Below, piece by piece: positions 1 through 12,984 of a stretch of DNA of 64,000 bases (positions are counted from its first letter, which is position 1; each line of letters starts with the position of its first letter). Under the pieces are notes generated by a model. The model ran no database searches. It was given only the letters and a program-made list of their open reading frames with translations, and was not told the origin of the DNA. Made by a program: the position numbers and the translations under genes. This stretch comes from Atherinomorus stipes (lineage: Eukaryota > Chordata > Actinopteri > Atheriniformes > Atherinidae), in the NCBI GenBank assembly GCA_023101725.1, contig JALJCO010010304.1, positions 587,431-651,430 on the forward strand. Direction: 5' to 3'.

Positions 1-1696
1 AATATCAGTATCAGTAATACCAGTGTGTAGTTGTTGTGTGAGACAGCAGTAGTGGACAAAAGCAGCTGGAAATGCTCCGTTGCTACTTTCAGGCTTGTTT
101 GACAGTCGTTCTACTTTGGGGTTTAACTGCGCTACATTAACATCAACCACATTAAAAGGATGCTTATTTTTGCCAGATGACACCATCTTCACATCATCCA
201 GTTGTAAGAAAACTCGTAGTTTTCACATGAAGTTTTTGCACATAAGAATTTGTATCAAGCTAGCAAACAAGAGCGTTGTGTTGCATGTGTTGCAGTTTTT
301 CTGATCTCTGACAAGCTTGTTACTGAAAAAAAAAGATGGGACCAAAAGACAAAACACTGCAAGAGTCTTATAAAACATTAATCTCTGAGGATTTGCACAA
401 ACGATGCTTCAAACAAAGACAAAATTCACATATGAATAATTCAAAATTTATTTTCAGCCAAATGCCAGCCCCTCATGTTGTTGCTGTGACACACCTGTCC
501 TCTGGGAGGTGGAGGCAAACCAGACCGCTAAATTTTAAAGTAACTGTATGCAACTTTCTGACCTTAAAATATGTGTTCTGACTTGTTTTAAGGATGAAGG
601 GACATTTATTATGTACATTGCTGGAGCTGTTTTTACCATGCAGCATCCCACAACTGAGAAGCAAAACTTAAAAAAGTTTTTTTCCGGGACGTTGCTTCAC
701 TTTACAGCATCACATTACAGCACATGCTACCAGCTGCATATGAACACATTGGCCATTTTGATGGTGCACTATGGCTGATTAATCAGAAAAATGCAAGAGA
801 ACATTATTGGTGGAAGGGGGGACAAAGTAACGGGCTCGGGCCCCGGCAAACTCCTTTATAAGAAAGTTGGGTGTAAAAGAGAAGCCTTCCTGATCGCCGG
901 CTGCATTTCAGATATTTAAAAAGTGCTCCAGAGTCTTGATCACCATGAGGGGAAGTGGAAAATAAAGTTACATCATTATGTGGGTGAACTATTCCTTTAA
1001 GCACAGCACTTGTTATATGGATGTGGCTAATATTAATCTATCTCCATCAAATTGGCTGTGCTTGTTTTACTTATAGGCAATTATTTATATTATCATTTAT
1101 CATACAAATTATTTATTTAGCACTATTGTCAGAATATTTCATGAGTTTCAATTCTTATATTCTTATATCTGCATCTACAGTTGTCCTCAAAATTATTCAT
1201 ACCCTCAATTTATTGTTAGTACAGTTGTTACTTCAAAACTAAAAACTAAACTGATAGAAGCCAATAAGATGTACAGCAAGACCGCAGCTTCCCCTGCTAA
1301 TTTAGGTCAAACATGGACGGGTCCCTCCCACTCTCCCAGCGGGAGAGGAGAGAGTTAGCTGACTGCTTTTCCTCGCGGTTCATTCTCATGTTCTTTCCTT
1401 CTCCTTTTCTCACACATCCCTTAACTCCGCTTCATCTCCCATTTCTCCTCTCCATTCTGATGTGCTGGGAATGCCGGACACATGCGCGACGGGTGGTAAC
1501 ATCATCACGTTTTTTTGGTTTTAACCTTTTACGGGGCCTCTATTAGTTTGCGGGGCCTTTCACAACGTGCGTATTGTGCATATTGGGTGGACCGGTACTG
1601 GTTAAAATAACTGATGATGCTTAGAAACCAGATGGAGACTTGTGAATTATTTGTTTTGTGTTGAATAGTTTTGAATGGCAGAATCGCACGAAATTG
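1..1696. other. No gene or element recognised
   Basis: Both strands hold only short chance open frames with no recognisable motif. The stretch is AT-rich, without an obvious tandem array or long inverted repeat. A GC-richer patch lies near 1310-1500. I see nothing else that can be supported. Confidence 0.5.
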
Positions 1697-2450
1697 AATT
1701 GACCCTTCGCCAGCCCCACCCTAAAACTGCCGACGGTCCGGCCAATCATACGTTAGCAACCGAGTTTCTGGCAAACTTCACTTCCATTGACGGGTCATAG
1801 ACAGGATTCTCAAGTCTGATGACAGATATCCAGAACATTTGGGTGATGTATTTTTTGCCTCTCAAAACCAAAAACACGTGGAGAGATTGTGGAATATGGT
1901 TTAAACTGTGTGGAATATGGACTATTCCGATCAAATCCAGTATCTGCTATTCCACTCAAATCCAATGTATTGATCAAACCTACGATGTGGGAACAACATC
2001 CTGGTCAAGGGGAAAACACCTCAGATACCTGAAACTTTCTGGAGTCATACATGACAGTTAGCTTAAAATACAACAATCTGTTAACTTACTCTGCGATGCA
2101 ACAACGTTGTTGTTCCTTTATACGTTTGTTCTGGACATAAATCATCAAGACGTGGAGTTTCTGGAGTCTTTCTGTATGAACGCTGAGCCTTCGCTTCGAT
2201 TTTAGCATCCTCTTCATCAACATTACTCCGTCGACAAATGATGATGAATTCCTCAGATGCATCCTGCAGTCCTCTCCGTCTGACCCCTCTGATATTTACC
2301 AACTATTACTCCAGAAATTTAACGTAATTTCCTTCAGAATATGATCACTGAGAAATCTATGTTGATGTACGCACAAATTAGCTAAAAACGGAAAGTTTGC
2401 CAGACTTAGCAACTGTAACCATGGGGGGCGGACTTAACGTAGGGTCAATT
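1697..2450. mobile_element. TIR-bounded non-autonomous DNA element
   Basis: The ends are imperfect inverted repeats: the left end starts AATTGACCCTTCG and the reverse complement of the right end starts AATTGACCCTACG. Homology continues inward through C-rich segments to a shared CTGGCAAACTT-type block (left about 1768, right about 2394). The 754-bp length and lack of a recognisable transposase suggest a deletion derivative or MITE. I could not assign a superfamily, because the flanking bases give no clean target-site duplication. A 73-codon minus-strand frame (2081-2302), rich in charged residues, lies inside and is treated separately. Confidence 0.6.
2081..2302 (-). other. Short uncharacterised open frame inside the 1697-2450 element
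   Basis: A 73-residue frame, rich in Arg, Glu and Asp, lies wholly inside the TIR-bounded element. It matches no family I recognise. It could be a fragment of the element's original gene or a captured exon, but it could equally be chance. There is no catalytic or metal-binding motif. Confidence 0.2.
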
Positions 2451-4900
2451 GCATTGTATGAAGTCAAATTGTCAAATCACTGGTGAATTGCATCGTATCA
2501 GCAGGAAGCTTCACTGTATCGTGAACGTATCGTATCGCTGGCAGCGTATCAAGATGCGTATCGAATCGGCCTCCTTGATGGAGATTCACAACCCTACAAG
2601 AAAGGTGAGTGTTTTGCTTTTTAGAGCGCTGTTCCTACTGATCAATGTACGGCATACCCTCCAGCTTTCATCTGATGCATTTCACCCAGCAGGTTCTGGC
2701 GGCTGCACGTCCACCTTGGGAAGCCGGTAAAGCTGAGGACAGTTATTCTTAGGATGTCTTTCCTGCTTCTGCTGAGCAACCGGTCATTAACTGTATCACA
2801 ACTTTGTCTTGGACATGAACAGAGAGCACAAATCTGGCAAAAAAGAAAAGAAAAATAGGTCAGCAATTCCTTGACACTCTTTTCTGCATGCTGCTCCAAC
2901 TTGTAAAACATTTTCCCTCCACGAAAGCCGCAGCCATCCCTGTGTAGAAGATGACTAAAGCATCGAAGATCAAGTAGAGGATGACAAAAGGTAGAGAAAA
3001 AAGGAGAATGTTTCACTCTAACATATCAAGGGAGTTGCTTGTTTACCTGAGGGGGCTTATTATTCCACGGTAAGTAAGGCAGAGAAACAACACCAGGCCC
3101 AACAAAGCGCTCTGTGAGCAGCTTCCTCTCGCAGTCTTTTGAAATGTGTAATTAATGCATGCAGAGTTTGTTTATACATAGCTTTACTTATCTATTTTTC
3201 TGGCTTGTGTATTCGTTTTATTTCCTCTAAGTTCTCTGAAGGCTTGAATAATTGAAGTGATTTGTATTCTCTTAAAGGCGGTAAAGGAAGGACCCGGGGG
3301 AATGGCTGAGATTGAAACTACATGGGGCCTTACGTTTATCTCCATCTGCCTCCTTAAAGACGTCCTTTACTGTCTAAATATCTGTGATAAGTTTTTAATG
3401 TGGACAGAAAGAGAGAGGATGGAGTAAAGGACAGTAACTGACATGTTTTTCAGGAGCTCAAATGATAAAACGGAATAATAAACATTTGTTTTAAAAATAA
3501 ATATACACTTTCTCTTAACCCCTAAATATAGAAGCTGTTTTCATTATTTGATGTAGTGAGCTTGTATATTTGCGGCTGCCTGCAGCCTCTCGCTGTGTGG
3601 AAGGTAAAACGTTGGCAGAGACAGTATTATTCAAATGCTGCTCGGAGCCTCGGCAGCATTTTGAAAGGTTAAATAGCACTTTAAACGTAGGCTGTCCAAA
3701 TGTTAAAAGCACAGAAATATTGCTTGCTGCAGCGCGCAACATGAAAAGCAGAAAAACAGACAAGCACGCCTACACAAACAGGCTGAGACAAAAGCAGGGA
3801 GTTAACAGACCAAGCCTTCACGCTCAGCAGCCTCTGACAAAGATAATCACATCACACATCCTGATAGAGAGACAGGTCGTTATTACGCAGAGAAAACACA
3901 CAACTGTACACTTTACCGTCCAACTCAACCCTGACAGTCTGAATAAGCGCCCAGTGCAGGTTTATGGTGTCTGAGTGTTGTTTCTGCCCCAGAAACATCT
4001 GGAACAACACGCACTGCATTACTGCTGTACTAAAGCTTCCTGTTTTTGTAAAGCATTAATAACAATTACCTGATTTATTACTATTATTGGTCTTTTTTGA
4101 ACAGTTTTAATGACGCAGCTCTAAATCTCTCATCCTGTTAATCAAAAGCTTGGATGGAGGTTTATTTGGTTTAGTTCCACAGATGCTGAAAACTGAGGCT
4201 GAGATTTTGCAGGTTTCTTTTCTTTTTTATTAGAAAACTTAATGTGCAAAAAGAAAATGGCAAAGAAATGTCATTAGAACACCAGTGTAAGCAACTGATG
4301 AGGAACTGTTTCTTCCAGTTGAGGAACATTTCCTAAGGATATAAATTTTGCTCCATGAACAACAGAGAAAGACGGCGCGAGTCGCTAGATTTGTCGCTGG
4401 GTCGCTTTTTGAAAATAAGTCGCGAGAGGGTCTGAAGAGCCGCTAAATATAGCAACATAAAAAGTGCTAGTTGGCACAATGCTGGGGGGTGTGTCCATGT
4501 TATTCTGTGGCCGGAGGGAGGGGGGGCAGTGACTAGCAGGTTGGTCTTGCACATGCGCATTATTCAAAAACTTGCTAACAGTCTCTGCTTTCTGAAATGC
4601 TGAAACATCTTCTAGAGCGCCTTTAAATAAAGTTTTTACCAGTTAGAAACAACAGATAGTCTCTGTGGAAAATGTAAAAATAAGAGGGAAAGCTTTAAAA
4701 AAAGAGTTTTTGCCTCAGAAAATGCATCTGTTTGACATGATTCAGGTGTTAACGAGCGGTTAGTGGGGTGTTGACATTCAGGAAATGACAGATGAAAAGG
4801 AATAAAATGCTCGGTTCCAATTTAGTTTGTACAACATATTGGAAGGAATAAGCAGGAAGAATGCCTTCACTAGACAGCTGTGGAGTCTGCAGTTGCTAGG
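2451..4900. other. Unassigned intergenic DNA
   Basis: No coding region or well-bounded repeat is recognised. Frames such as 2642-3016 (minus) and 3570-3974 (plus) overlap on opposite strands, lack motifs, and look like chance. Around 4370-4560 a stretch with repeated GTCGC words resembles transposon-end sequence, but I could not find its partner end. Confidence 0.4.
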
Positions 4901-5040
4901 CAACAGGACTGGAGCACTATGGGAAATTCTCGTTGGCTCGGATTTCCCATTTCAGCAGCCTACAGTTTCAGAAGGCTGCTTTAGAGTGCGTAGACTACAT
5001 ACTGTAGCACACTCCGTAGCCTATGTAGTCCGCGCAGTTT

Positions 5041-5131
5041 GCAGTGTGCAGACTGCAACATGAGACACAGCCATACCGCTGTTCCTCTGCTGTATAGCTG
5101 TGTCTCGTGTTGCAGGCTGCACACCTGGAGT
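5041..5131. repeat. Strong ~90-nt hairpin
   Basis: The left arm (GCAGTGTGCAGACTGCAACA, continuing to about 5076) pairs with the right arm at about 5092-5131, whose reverse complement reads GGTGTGCAGCCTGCAACACG. About 36 paired positions with few mismatches surround a ~15-nt loop. The size and shape are like a microRNA precursor, but a miniature foldback element is as likely: a second, weaker hairpin (about 4988-5036) lies directly upstream. No mature-product evidence is available. Confidence 0.6.
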
Positions 5132-5634
5132 GAAAGATCCCCACGAGGAAATACTGGAGTTAAAAATGTTAAGAGTTAAACTATAGATGGGATTACCCTT
5201 ACAACAATAAAAGATAGATAAGAGCAAAGAAAGTAAAAAATACACCTAAAGTAATTCATAAAAATAAAAATAACTTTAGTCTCACTCAGTGTTTATTTAT
5301 TTATGTAAGAAACTACTTATTTACTATTTTCTTATCATTAGAACCAGCAGCAGCCCGAAGCTTTGATCCAAGGCAGGATGTATCCATGAGGGATGGGCGA
5401 TACACAGCTTTGACTGCTCGGTTTAGGGGGTAGGAGCTGCGGATGGCCTTTTTTTTCCTGCTGGGGTCCCCACAGCTGCCATGTGGACCCTGGCCTGCCC
5501 TGGTCTGGAGGGTCACTGCAGCGGGGCACTCTGTGACCATGGGTGGGGTCCTGCTGTTGTCATTTCTACTCAGCGACGCCAGGCCATAAGACAGACATTA
5601 GGGACTATGGGATGTGTAGAATTGGGAAGGGGGT

Positions 5635-5649
5635 GGGGGGGGGGGGGGG
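5635..5649 (+). repeat. Homopolymeric G run
   Basis: Fifteen consecutive G residues follow further G-rich sequence from about 5620 and are followed by an ATAATAATA run. This is a simple repeat that could form a G-quadruplex. Confidence 0.9.
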
Positions 5650-5683
5650 TATATAATAATAATAATGATTCATACTTTCCGAA

Positions 5684-5802
5684 CCCCAATTAGGAAATTC
5701 ATTCTCTATGTTTAACCCATCTCAAGTTTAATCTGAGAGCAGTGGGCAGCCAATTGTAGCACCCGGGAAGTGGTTGGTGGAGGTTAAGGATATGGTGTAT
5801 AG
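5684..5802 (-). mobile_element. SINE 3' region, minus strand
   Basis: This stretch aligns with the body and tail of the better copy at 17324-17857: shared blocks include AATTAGGAAATTC, TTTAACCCATCTCA, GAGAGCAGTGGGC and GTTGGTGGAGGTTAAGGA. Only the part distal to the tRNA-like head is present. This copy lacks the palindromic element found in the 17-kb copy, so it serves as an empty-site comparison. A MITE (5803-6240) abuts its head-proximal edge. Confidence 0.65.
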
Positions 5803-6240
5803 GTCCAATCCCAATGTTCCCCCTACTTTCAACCACTAGCTGTTACTCAGTTAACAGTTGCAGTCATTTTCCTTTTTTTCCATCATCATCATGCTTCGGT
5901 TGATTAATAAACAAAACAACCACACACAGAAGAAGTCGTCGTGACGACTGTTGTCTCTTCTAAACTGCCTAAAAGCCCTCGCCAGCTTTTCATCAGTATT
6001 TGAGCCTAGCTAGCATGGCTGGTCTGGCTAACGCTACCAACAAATGTGTAATCTATACATATGTACATTTGTGAGTTTTCTTCTCTGAGTCCTGTCCCTC
6101 TCCAGAGGTTGTTGTTCCCTTTTCTCTGGCTTCCTCAGCAAGTCAGCATCTGACACCCCCTCGCTCTGAAGGGCTAGATTCATACCCCCTACCCCTCGTT
6201 ATGTCCTCTACCCCTACATGCAAAGAGGAATTGGGACAGC
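5803..6240. mobile_element. MITE with C-rich TIRs
   Basis: The left end GTCCAATCCCAATGTTCCCC and the right end (reverse complement GCTGTCCCAATTCCTCTTTG) share a GTCC(A)CAATCC-type start followed by a CCCCTA-rich subterminal region. About 440 bp, non-coding. It follows the SINE fragment directly. No transposase relic and no clear target duplication were seen. Confidence 0.55.
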
Positions 6241-6395
6241 ACTACCATCAGAGTGTGTGTGCTTCTGGTTGTATACTTGGAAGTCTGAAAGATTGTTTTT
6301 ATTTATTATGCATTTGTTTTTATTATGTCAAGCACTTTGTGTTGCATTTTAACAGCAAGAAAAGTGTTTTATAAATAAAGTTTGATTTGATTTGG
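6241..6395 (+). mobile_element. 3' tail of a CR1/L2-type LINE or LINE-mobilised SINE
   Basis: The segment ends in AAGTGTTTTATAAATAAAG followed by a short TTTGATTTGATTT repeat, preceded by TCAAGCACTTTGTG. This arrangement is typical of CR1/L2-like 3' ends with a short tandem tail. Only the terminal ~150 bp is present; there is no coding part. Confidence 0.5.
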
Positions 6396-8430
6396 AAGCT
6401 TGCAAAGCTGATTCCTCTCAGGGAGCCGTGCCAGAAAAGCCCAGCTTTTGAAAAGAGCCAAACTTTCCATCGCCACTTGCATTTGGGTGCTTGTTTTTGG
6501 TTTGAAATGTTGTTTATGTGTGGATGGAAAGGTCAGTGTGGGGGTGGAAGGAGACGGACATAAACAGAGGTTTTGCATAATTACATTTTTGGGTGCCTGA
6601 AAATTCCAGGTATTCAAAATGATGAATTATTACGTTTAAGATCAAATTTTGCACCTCAGTTTCTATTTTCTTTGCTGTTATCAACAGACCTCTAATATCA
6701 AAATACCTCAGTATATGAATTGGACTGTCATCCTGTTTACAGCCGTTGCATGTTTACTATGCAGGTTTGGTGCAGTGAAAATGCAGCACGCTGCAGCGTG
6801 CGAGGCCTTCACACAGCCACGTAGATGCTCTTCCTTTACACTGTCAAACATGATCAACAGATTCGGCAGAATCAGCTCATCTTTTCTGTGACTCTGTAAA
6901 TACTTCTCACTAATTACACGTAAGAACTAATTAATCATGACTGATTAAGTTGATGAGTATTTAATAGTTTAATTAAACCATGTTGTAGGTTAACAGTGAA
7001 TTCAATCATAATCTAACAATGTCAAAAGGAGCCTCCATGCTTCATGCTGCTGGTGCTTCTGTACAAAACAGGAGTCTCATGTGATGATGTAAATGATTCA
7101 TTCTCAGCAGATTTATAAAGCAGCAGGAAAATAGCCTCACAGTATGTAACATCATAAATTAATTAAATAATTTTTTTGTTGGGGGGCACAAAACGGAAAA
7201 GTTTGCATATTTTGACACATACAGATGCGGGCATGAAAAAGTTCCACCTTTTTCTGCCAGAAGTGGTGCAGTGATAGGGCACCATTACTGCACTATCACT
7301 GGCTGAACGATTTGTCACGTCATCACGCACGGTGTCCAAACTTGGCGTGTGAAAACGTCCTTGTTCTGGGCATTCATTTATGCTCTGAAATCATTTCCCC
7401 TGGGCACACAGGCGTTGATTGAATTAGCAGACAAGTCCCTGGTAAGTGGCTGTTAGTCGGCAGAAACGGGAACTGTTTCATGCCTGCATCTGTAGATTTT
7501 AATTCCAGCGTTTATTCATGTTAATGTTGATGAAGTATCAGAAAAACAACATAAAACATTGGTCAAACACAAAGCAGCTCCCTCACACATTCGTTCAGTC
7601 ATTAACAAATTGCTGAGTAAGTTACAGGCAAGTCCCAGAACTTCCAACATTTCCATCCATTTCTCCAGAAAACCATCAGTCCCTCCATCACCTGATTCTA
7701 GACTTCCAAGATCTATGATTTCCATCTGGAGACACAGGGAGATTCAGCTCTGACCCATTTTTACCAATATTGTTTTTCTTGCCAACAATAAAAGTGGTTG
7801 AGTAACTACGTAGAGAAAAGTGACTGGATTATCTGGATTTTTTTCAAAGGCCTTCTATAACAGAACAGTTCACCCTTCAAAGCATTTTTAAGTGTTAGAG
7901 TACCGATATTATTTGTACTGTACATAGTTCAGAATATGGTAATAATGCACCTGCACATTAACAATAATATATAGACTGTAATGACATAATCAACACCTTT
8001 CGCTATTACTAGCATGTAGCTTTTGTCATCAATTAACCACTTTTACACACAACAAGATAGCCTACTTGTTAACAGCTGTTATACAGAAAATTCAATGCTA
8101 ACTTTTTGGCATTCACTTACAGTCGTGGAAGTAATAAAGAACGCTAGATAGCAGCAGAAGGCAATTTAGATCAGCCCTGTAACTGAGGAAGGAAAATGAC
8201 AAATAAAGGAGCAATAAGTGGAAATTCATCATTTCTAGAGAGAATGATGAAAAATCTCCCTGTGAAGAACAGATGTGTAATTTCATCTGTAGTATAGCAT
8301 GATGCCACACACCATCTCTCTGTGTTGATCTCCTGCATCGTGTTTACTACCCGGTCCGGCTGAGTGTTCATGTGAATCTCCGCCCTCCTCCCTCCTGTCG
8401 GACATCTTGGCCTCCCTCCCTATGTACACA
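6396..8430. other. Unassigned intergenic DNA
   Basis: No gene or bounded element is recognised. Two overlapping opposite-strand frames at 7516-7753 have no recognisable domain. Confidence 0.4.
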
Positions 8431-8434
8431 AACG

Positions 8435-10125
8435 TTCTGAGCACTGACGTCGCCCTTCGGTGAACGTCCAGTATGGTGGAGACAGGGCAGTCACTATATA
8501 GACATTATCTGCAGCAAAACTGCTTCATTTCATCAATACTTTAAGTAAAATGAACAAACGAATGAGTACTATTGTCCTGTGAGTTCATAGATGGGTTTCT
8601 GAGCAACGTCACAGATAGGATGCGCGCACAACCAGGGGGCAAGAAAACAGAAAAAGCATTATTGAACTATGAGAAGACGTGTGTTTTACGTACAAGACTC
8701 GACTTTTAATGCAGATGAGGTCAAGATATGACGTGAAAGTGTCGGGGAAATATAATAATTGAGTCCTGGTATTTGTTCGGTTGCAAAAGTCAAAACATTG
8801 ATCCATGTAAACAGTTGAAAATGGTGATAATAGGACAGTAGGAGTGTCTGATCTTCAGAAAACCCTCTCAGGTAACTTATTCAGGTTCAGTCTACATGAT
8901 TTATTTAGTCTCTCTTGGTCACCATGTAGGATTAAACCACCGCTGTGGCAAAAAATATTCCAGTGTTCTAGTCGGGAGACTGGTACTAATGCATCACTGC
9001 CGCGATCGGCTGCATCACAACACTGTAGTTGTGTGTGACAGCCGTCCTCTGCTCAGACAGGAAAATAAAAAGGAAGAATAAACTTATTGTCGAGCCGTTA
9101 ACAAACATTCACGCGGCATAACAACGCATCCCGAAGATTTAATACGAAGTACGGGGGTCGTAAATCAGATGGCATTTAAGTTTCTACCGTTAGCTTGTTC
9201 GCATTTAGCTAGTCTTTACACAATAAAGCACAAAGTTACACAAGCAGCGAAACTTACCGACAGCAATGCGTGTTAGTCCCTAACAGCTGGAATCAGCTCC
9301 TTTCCAAACGTAGTGATGATGTCGTCTTTGCCTGGCTTAATCCCAAACTAGTGAAAGTTGCTCCTGTATGGAGGAGGTGAGGACGACACCGGAGCTGAAC
9401 CTGATGCAAACCGCAGACTGTTGTGGCCTATTTTGGTTTTAACAAAGAGTCTAAACGAAAGTTTAAGCCACTTTCTAACTCAGGTTTCTCAGGCAAATTT
9501 CAAATGAGGTCCAACACGAATAATATCCATGTTTTAACAAGAAAAATGCCGTTTCCAGGTGATGACTCCCTTGCCAAGTTATTGTAATGGTAATAGAAAT
9601 ATAACACAGCAACGCTGCGTCTGTATTTTTTTTATTCGTCATCAAAATACAGATTTATTCAATATAATTTAAAACACAACGATCTCTGTTTGCTTCGTTA
9701 GGTTACTTTACATTTTTATGTATGATATGAGTGCGTGTTTGGCCATAGACTGCAATACAAAACACAGGCTTTTTGCCCCCTGGTTGCGCACGCAACTGGA
9801 TTGTTTGTAAACGTGAAACCCATCTATGGTTTCACAAATTGTTTTTGTTGCTGTTGTCTGGGCAGCGAGCTGCTCTTATCAGCTGCACTACGGAAGTGCG
9901 CATCGTGAATGAACAGCCCCGACAAGTGTGTAGAACACCCTGATAACTAACGGAAAGCTAAATCTAAACTCACAGGACAATGGTACTCGTTCCTTTGTTC
10001 ATTCTACTTTAAGTATTGGCAAAAATCAAGGAGTTTAACTGCAGATAATGTCTTACATAGTGGCTGCCCTGTATCTCCCATTTTACTGCAGGAACACTGA
10101 AGGACGACTGAGCGTAATATCTTCC
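8435..10125. mobile_element. Element or duplication bounded by diverged inverted arms
   Basis: The left arm (about 8435-8650) and right arm (about 9770-10125) are inverted copies. For example GGGCAGTCACTATATAGACA (from 8485) matches the reverse complement of the block near 10046-10070, and the (C)AACCAGGGGGCAAG block near 8630 matches the reverse complement of the CTTTTTGCCCCCTGGTTG block near 9770. The arms have diverged and carry indels. The interior has no recognisable transposase. A non-autonomous TIR element with long arms is the simplest reading. Confidence 0.5.
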
Positions 10126-10358
10126 GAAGAAGTCAAAGTGATGCAGAAACTTTACCGGTGAGTAAATGCATGTATATACTCCTAGAAATAAGGTCCAGGT
10201 TGAAAAAAAAGAAACTTATCCTTTAAGGTGAGACCACAGACTCTATGATATTACTGGAAAGAGCTGTGATGTCATCCGAAGATTTCTGAAGAACTGAGGT
10301 GAAGCCGACCACCAAGCTTCGATCAGCCCTTCAGAAACCTACAGATGATGTCAAAGAG

Positions 10359-11593
10359 CAGTGGTTGGCAACTGGCGGCCCACGGGCCAAAGCTGGCCTG
10401 CCGCCAAAAATATCTGGCCTGCCAGATTATCACAGCTTTCTTACAAAGTTGACTGTTCTGTTCATCACAAAGCAGCCAGACTGTCATTCTGCTGCTACGA
10501 TGCCGGACAGGACAAGTAAGAGAGAGAAAAAAAGTCGCCTGTGTTTGTTTGTACAGCTCTGTCTTGCTGTGCAGACATGGTGATGTTTATAGCGCTTTCC
10601 CTTTAAGAAGGTCGGAGATGCACAGCGCGAGTTAGAGCGGATCTGGGAGGGTTGGGGGGAAAAGCAGGGGAGAGGTGTCGGGAGCAGAGAAAGTTAGAAG
10701 TGAGAGGAAACTCTTGCACTGAACGATTTGCAGCAGCTTCACCCCTAAACACACACACCTCCTCGTTGCAGCAGAGTCCCGCACATGCTTCACCTCAGCA
10801 GGGTGAAGAGGAGAGTTAACTGCCTCGTTTGGAGGTGGAAGCAGAGAAGTTTAACAGGTGATCAGTTGCAGTTTTAAACGATGTGGAGCAGTGCAGTTCC
10901 TAAAAACACAGAACTGTTTCTTCAGGATCAAAAAGACCAGACAAAGACGAGGATAACTGGTTTGTTGTTACTGAACGCTGCTGAATGCAGTGAGTAGTTC
11001 ACAGCATCTCCGCCTTATAAATGCAGCCAGACCGTTAATCCGAACAGCTTCTTCTCTACCTGCTGTAGGCCACAATAAAGCACACTATCCAACAGAATGT
11101 TAAATATATATAAATAAAAATAAACTTCTGTGTTTGGACACATCTACAAATAACATTAGGTATTTTCCAGCACATTTACACTTTGGAGATAAACTTATTT
11201 ACCTATTTCCTTTATTATTAGCATCGTCACTAATATCTACAACCACAAAACAACAATTTCACACAGATTTCAGAACATTTAAGTCATAAATTGGCAAAAT
11301 TTGATCAAATAATGCACATCTGCTTGACTTCAGACCATCTGGATTGAAGCAGAAACTTAAATGGCTCATGTTAGAAAAAGAGTTGCTCTCTGTGTGCCAC
11401 CATTAGATTTTGAACAAATAAGCTAACTAAACTATGTTTTTGCAAAAGCATCATACAAGTAGCCTTGGCTAAAAAATAAATCTAGAGATGAGAAAAAAAA
11501 AATTAGGAAAAAAATTTTGCACAGTAACTTTGGGCCGCCTTCAGTTGGTCTGGAAAAATTTGGCCCCAGCCTAAATTTAGTTGCCGACCCCTG
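10359..11593. mobile_element. Non-autonomous hAT element (Charlie-like ends)
   Basis: The left terminus CAGTGGTTGGCAACTGGCGG and the reverse complement of the right terminus, CAGGGGTCGGCAACTAAATT, are typical hAT ends. The flanks form an 8-bp duplication with one mismatch: TCAAAGAG at 10351-10358 and TCATAGAG at 11594-11601. The subterminal regions carry GGCC-rich words on both sides. The 1235-bp length with no hAT transposase domain makes it a non-autonomous deletion derivative. The interior shares a short block near 10480-10520 with the hAT element at 21418-22514. Confidence 0.85.
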
Positions 11594-12984
11594 TCATAGA
11601 GGCTTTGCCCAGTGATATACTGGACTGTGGTTAGTACCTATGTTGTTTTTGCATTTTCACAGGCAAAAACTAGGTCTGTCCCATTTTTGTGGGCCCCTTC
11701 TGTTGGGGTCCCAACCATTCCGACCCAAAAGGGTGAAATGTGCAATTTATTGATTGGTCAAAATAATGATCATTTCCTGTGCGAGTCTGTCATAAGAACA
11801 AAGCAGGAGCAGCTCCATGTTGTTTTTTTTGTTGCTGTTTAAAACCACATCATGAAGAAAGACAACAGTCTGCTGGAGGTCTTCTATCCTCCTCCCTCAT
11901 TTCTGGGCCCCCAGAAACAAAGGAGAAAGACAGTAATTCAAGGAAAGTGTTGCACTGCTATGACATCACACTATTACTCACTGATTAATTGCTATTGGGC
12001 TGATACGCCGCTGATATGCCTTCCACCAGATAAGGGTACGGTTGATTGTGGGGTCTACCCAACCAAACCGTCCTGTACTGACCCAGGCTAGCTGGTGGAA
12101 GCTGGACTTTACTGGCGTCCAGAATGTCTGAATAGTGTTAGCACAGAGGCATGTGACCACAGAGCTGGTTAACACCAGAAACCAGACTGAGCCAAGCTGA
12201 ACCGGTCATTAAACGCTGCACTGTGGTCCAGATATGTGTGATTGTATGCTGCTGAATGTGTGTGCATAATGACATCATCCAGCACTTAGCAGTATTTTTC
12301 CCCTACAGCAGACATTATTTTTGCCCCTCTGCTTCTACTTCTATGGCTTTATTTGAGGGAAGATGACTGTTAATGGTTTAACAAAGAGCATTAGCATGGA
12401 CGATGGTATTTTACCTCTTTCTTTCAGTTTATTTTCTTCTGTGTAGGAAGGTTCAGTCGCTCCATAAGGAAATGACTTCCCTGGTTTCCTGTCAGAAAAC
12501 ACACACTGGTTCAAGTATCTGCTCAACAGTCTGTGACCGGAACCGTGACATTGGCTGTAAACTGTGATTTAATGTTAGTTTGGAGATGGCATGCATATGG
12601 ATGTTATCTACCGAATGCCCAAATACTGATGGTTATGTGGTGAAAACGCCGTAACGTGAGGGCTTCATTACGAGCCATCTGGTGCGTCTGGAGCCACAGA
12701 GAAAGCTTTCCGTTTGTGTTGTCAGAACTGACTACTTCATACTGAGCTGGTCAGACCTCCTTTTAGAAATCTATTATGTCATATTGCTTCTGACAGACAA
12801 TTAGCAGAAGCATGAAACCTGTGTGGAAATGATGAGTTACTGTAGCTGTGGTCACATTTAGATAAGAGATGCATGTGCGAATGTCAGGATGACGGTTCTC
12901 CAGCAGAACATTCGCTGCAGCCAGGGATGAAACGATTAAGACAAGCTGATGTCACAAAAATACATAAAATCAGCAACCTTGAAG
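11594..12984. other. Unassigned intergenic DNA
   Basis: Several overlapping frames around 11612-12175 on both strands show no domain. Sequence just after 11640 resembles a transposon end in style, but no partner end was found. Confidence 0.35.
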
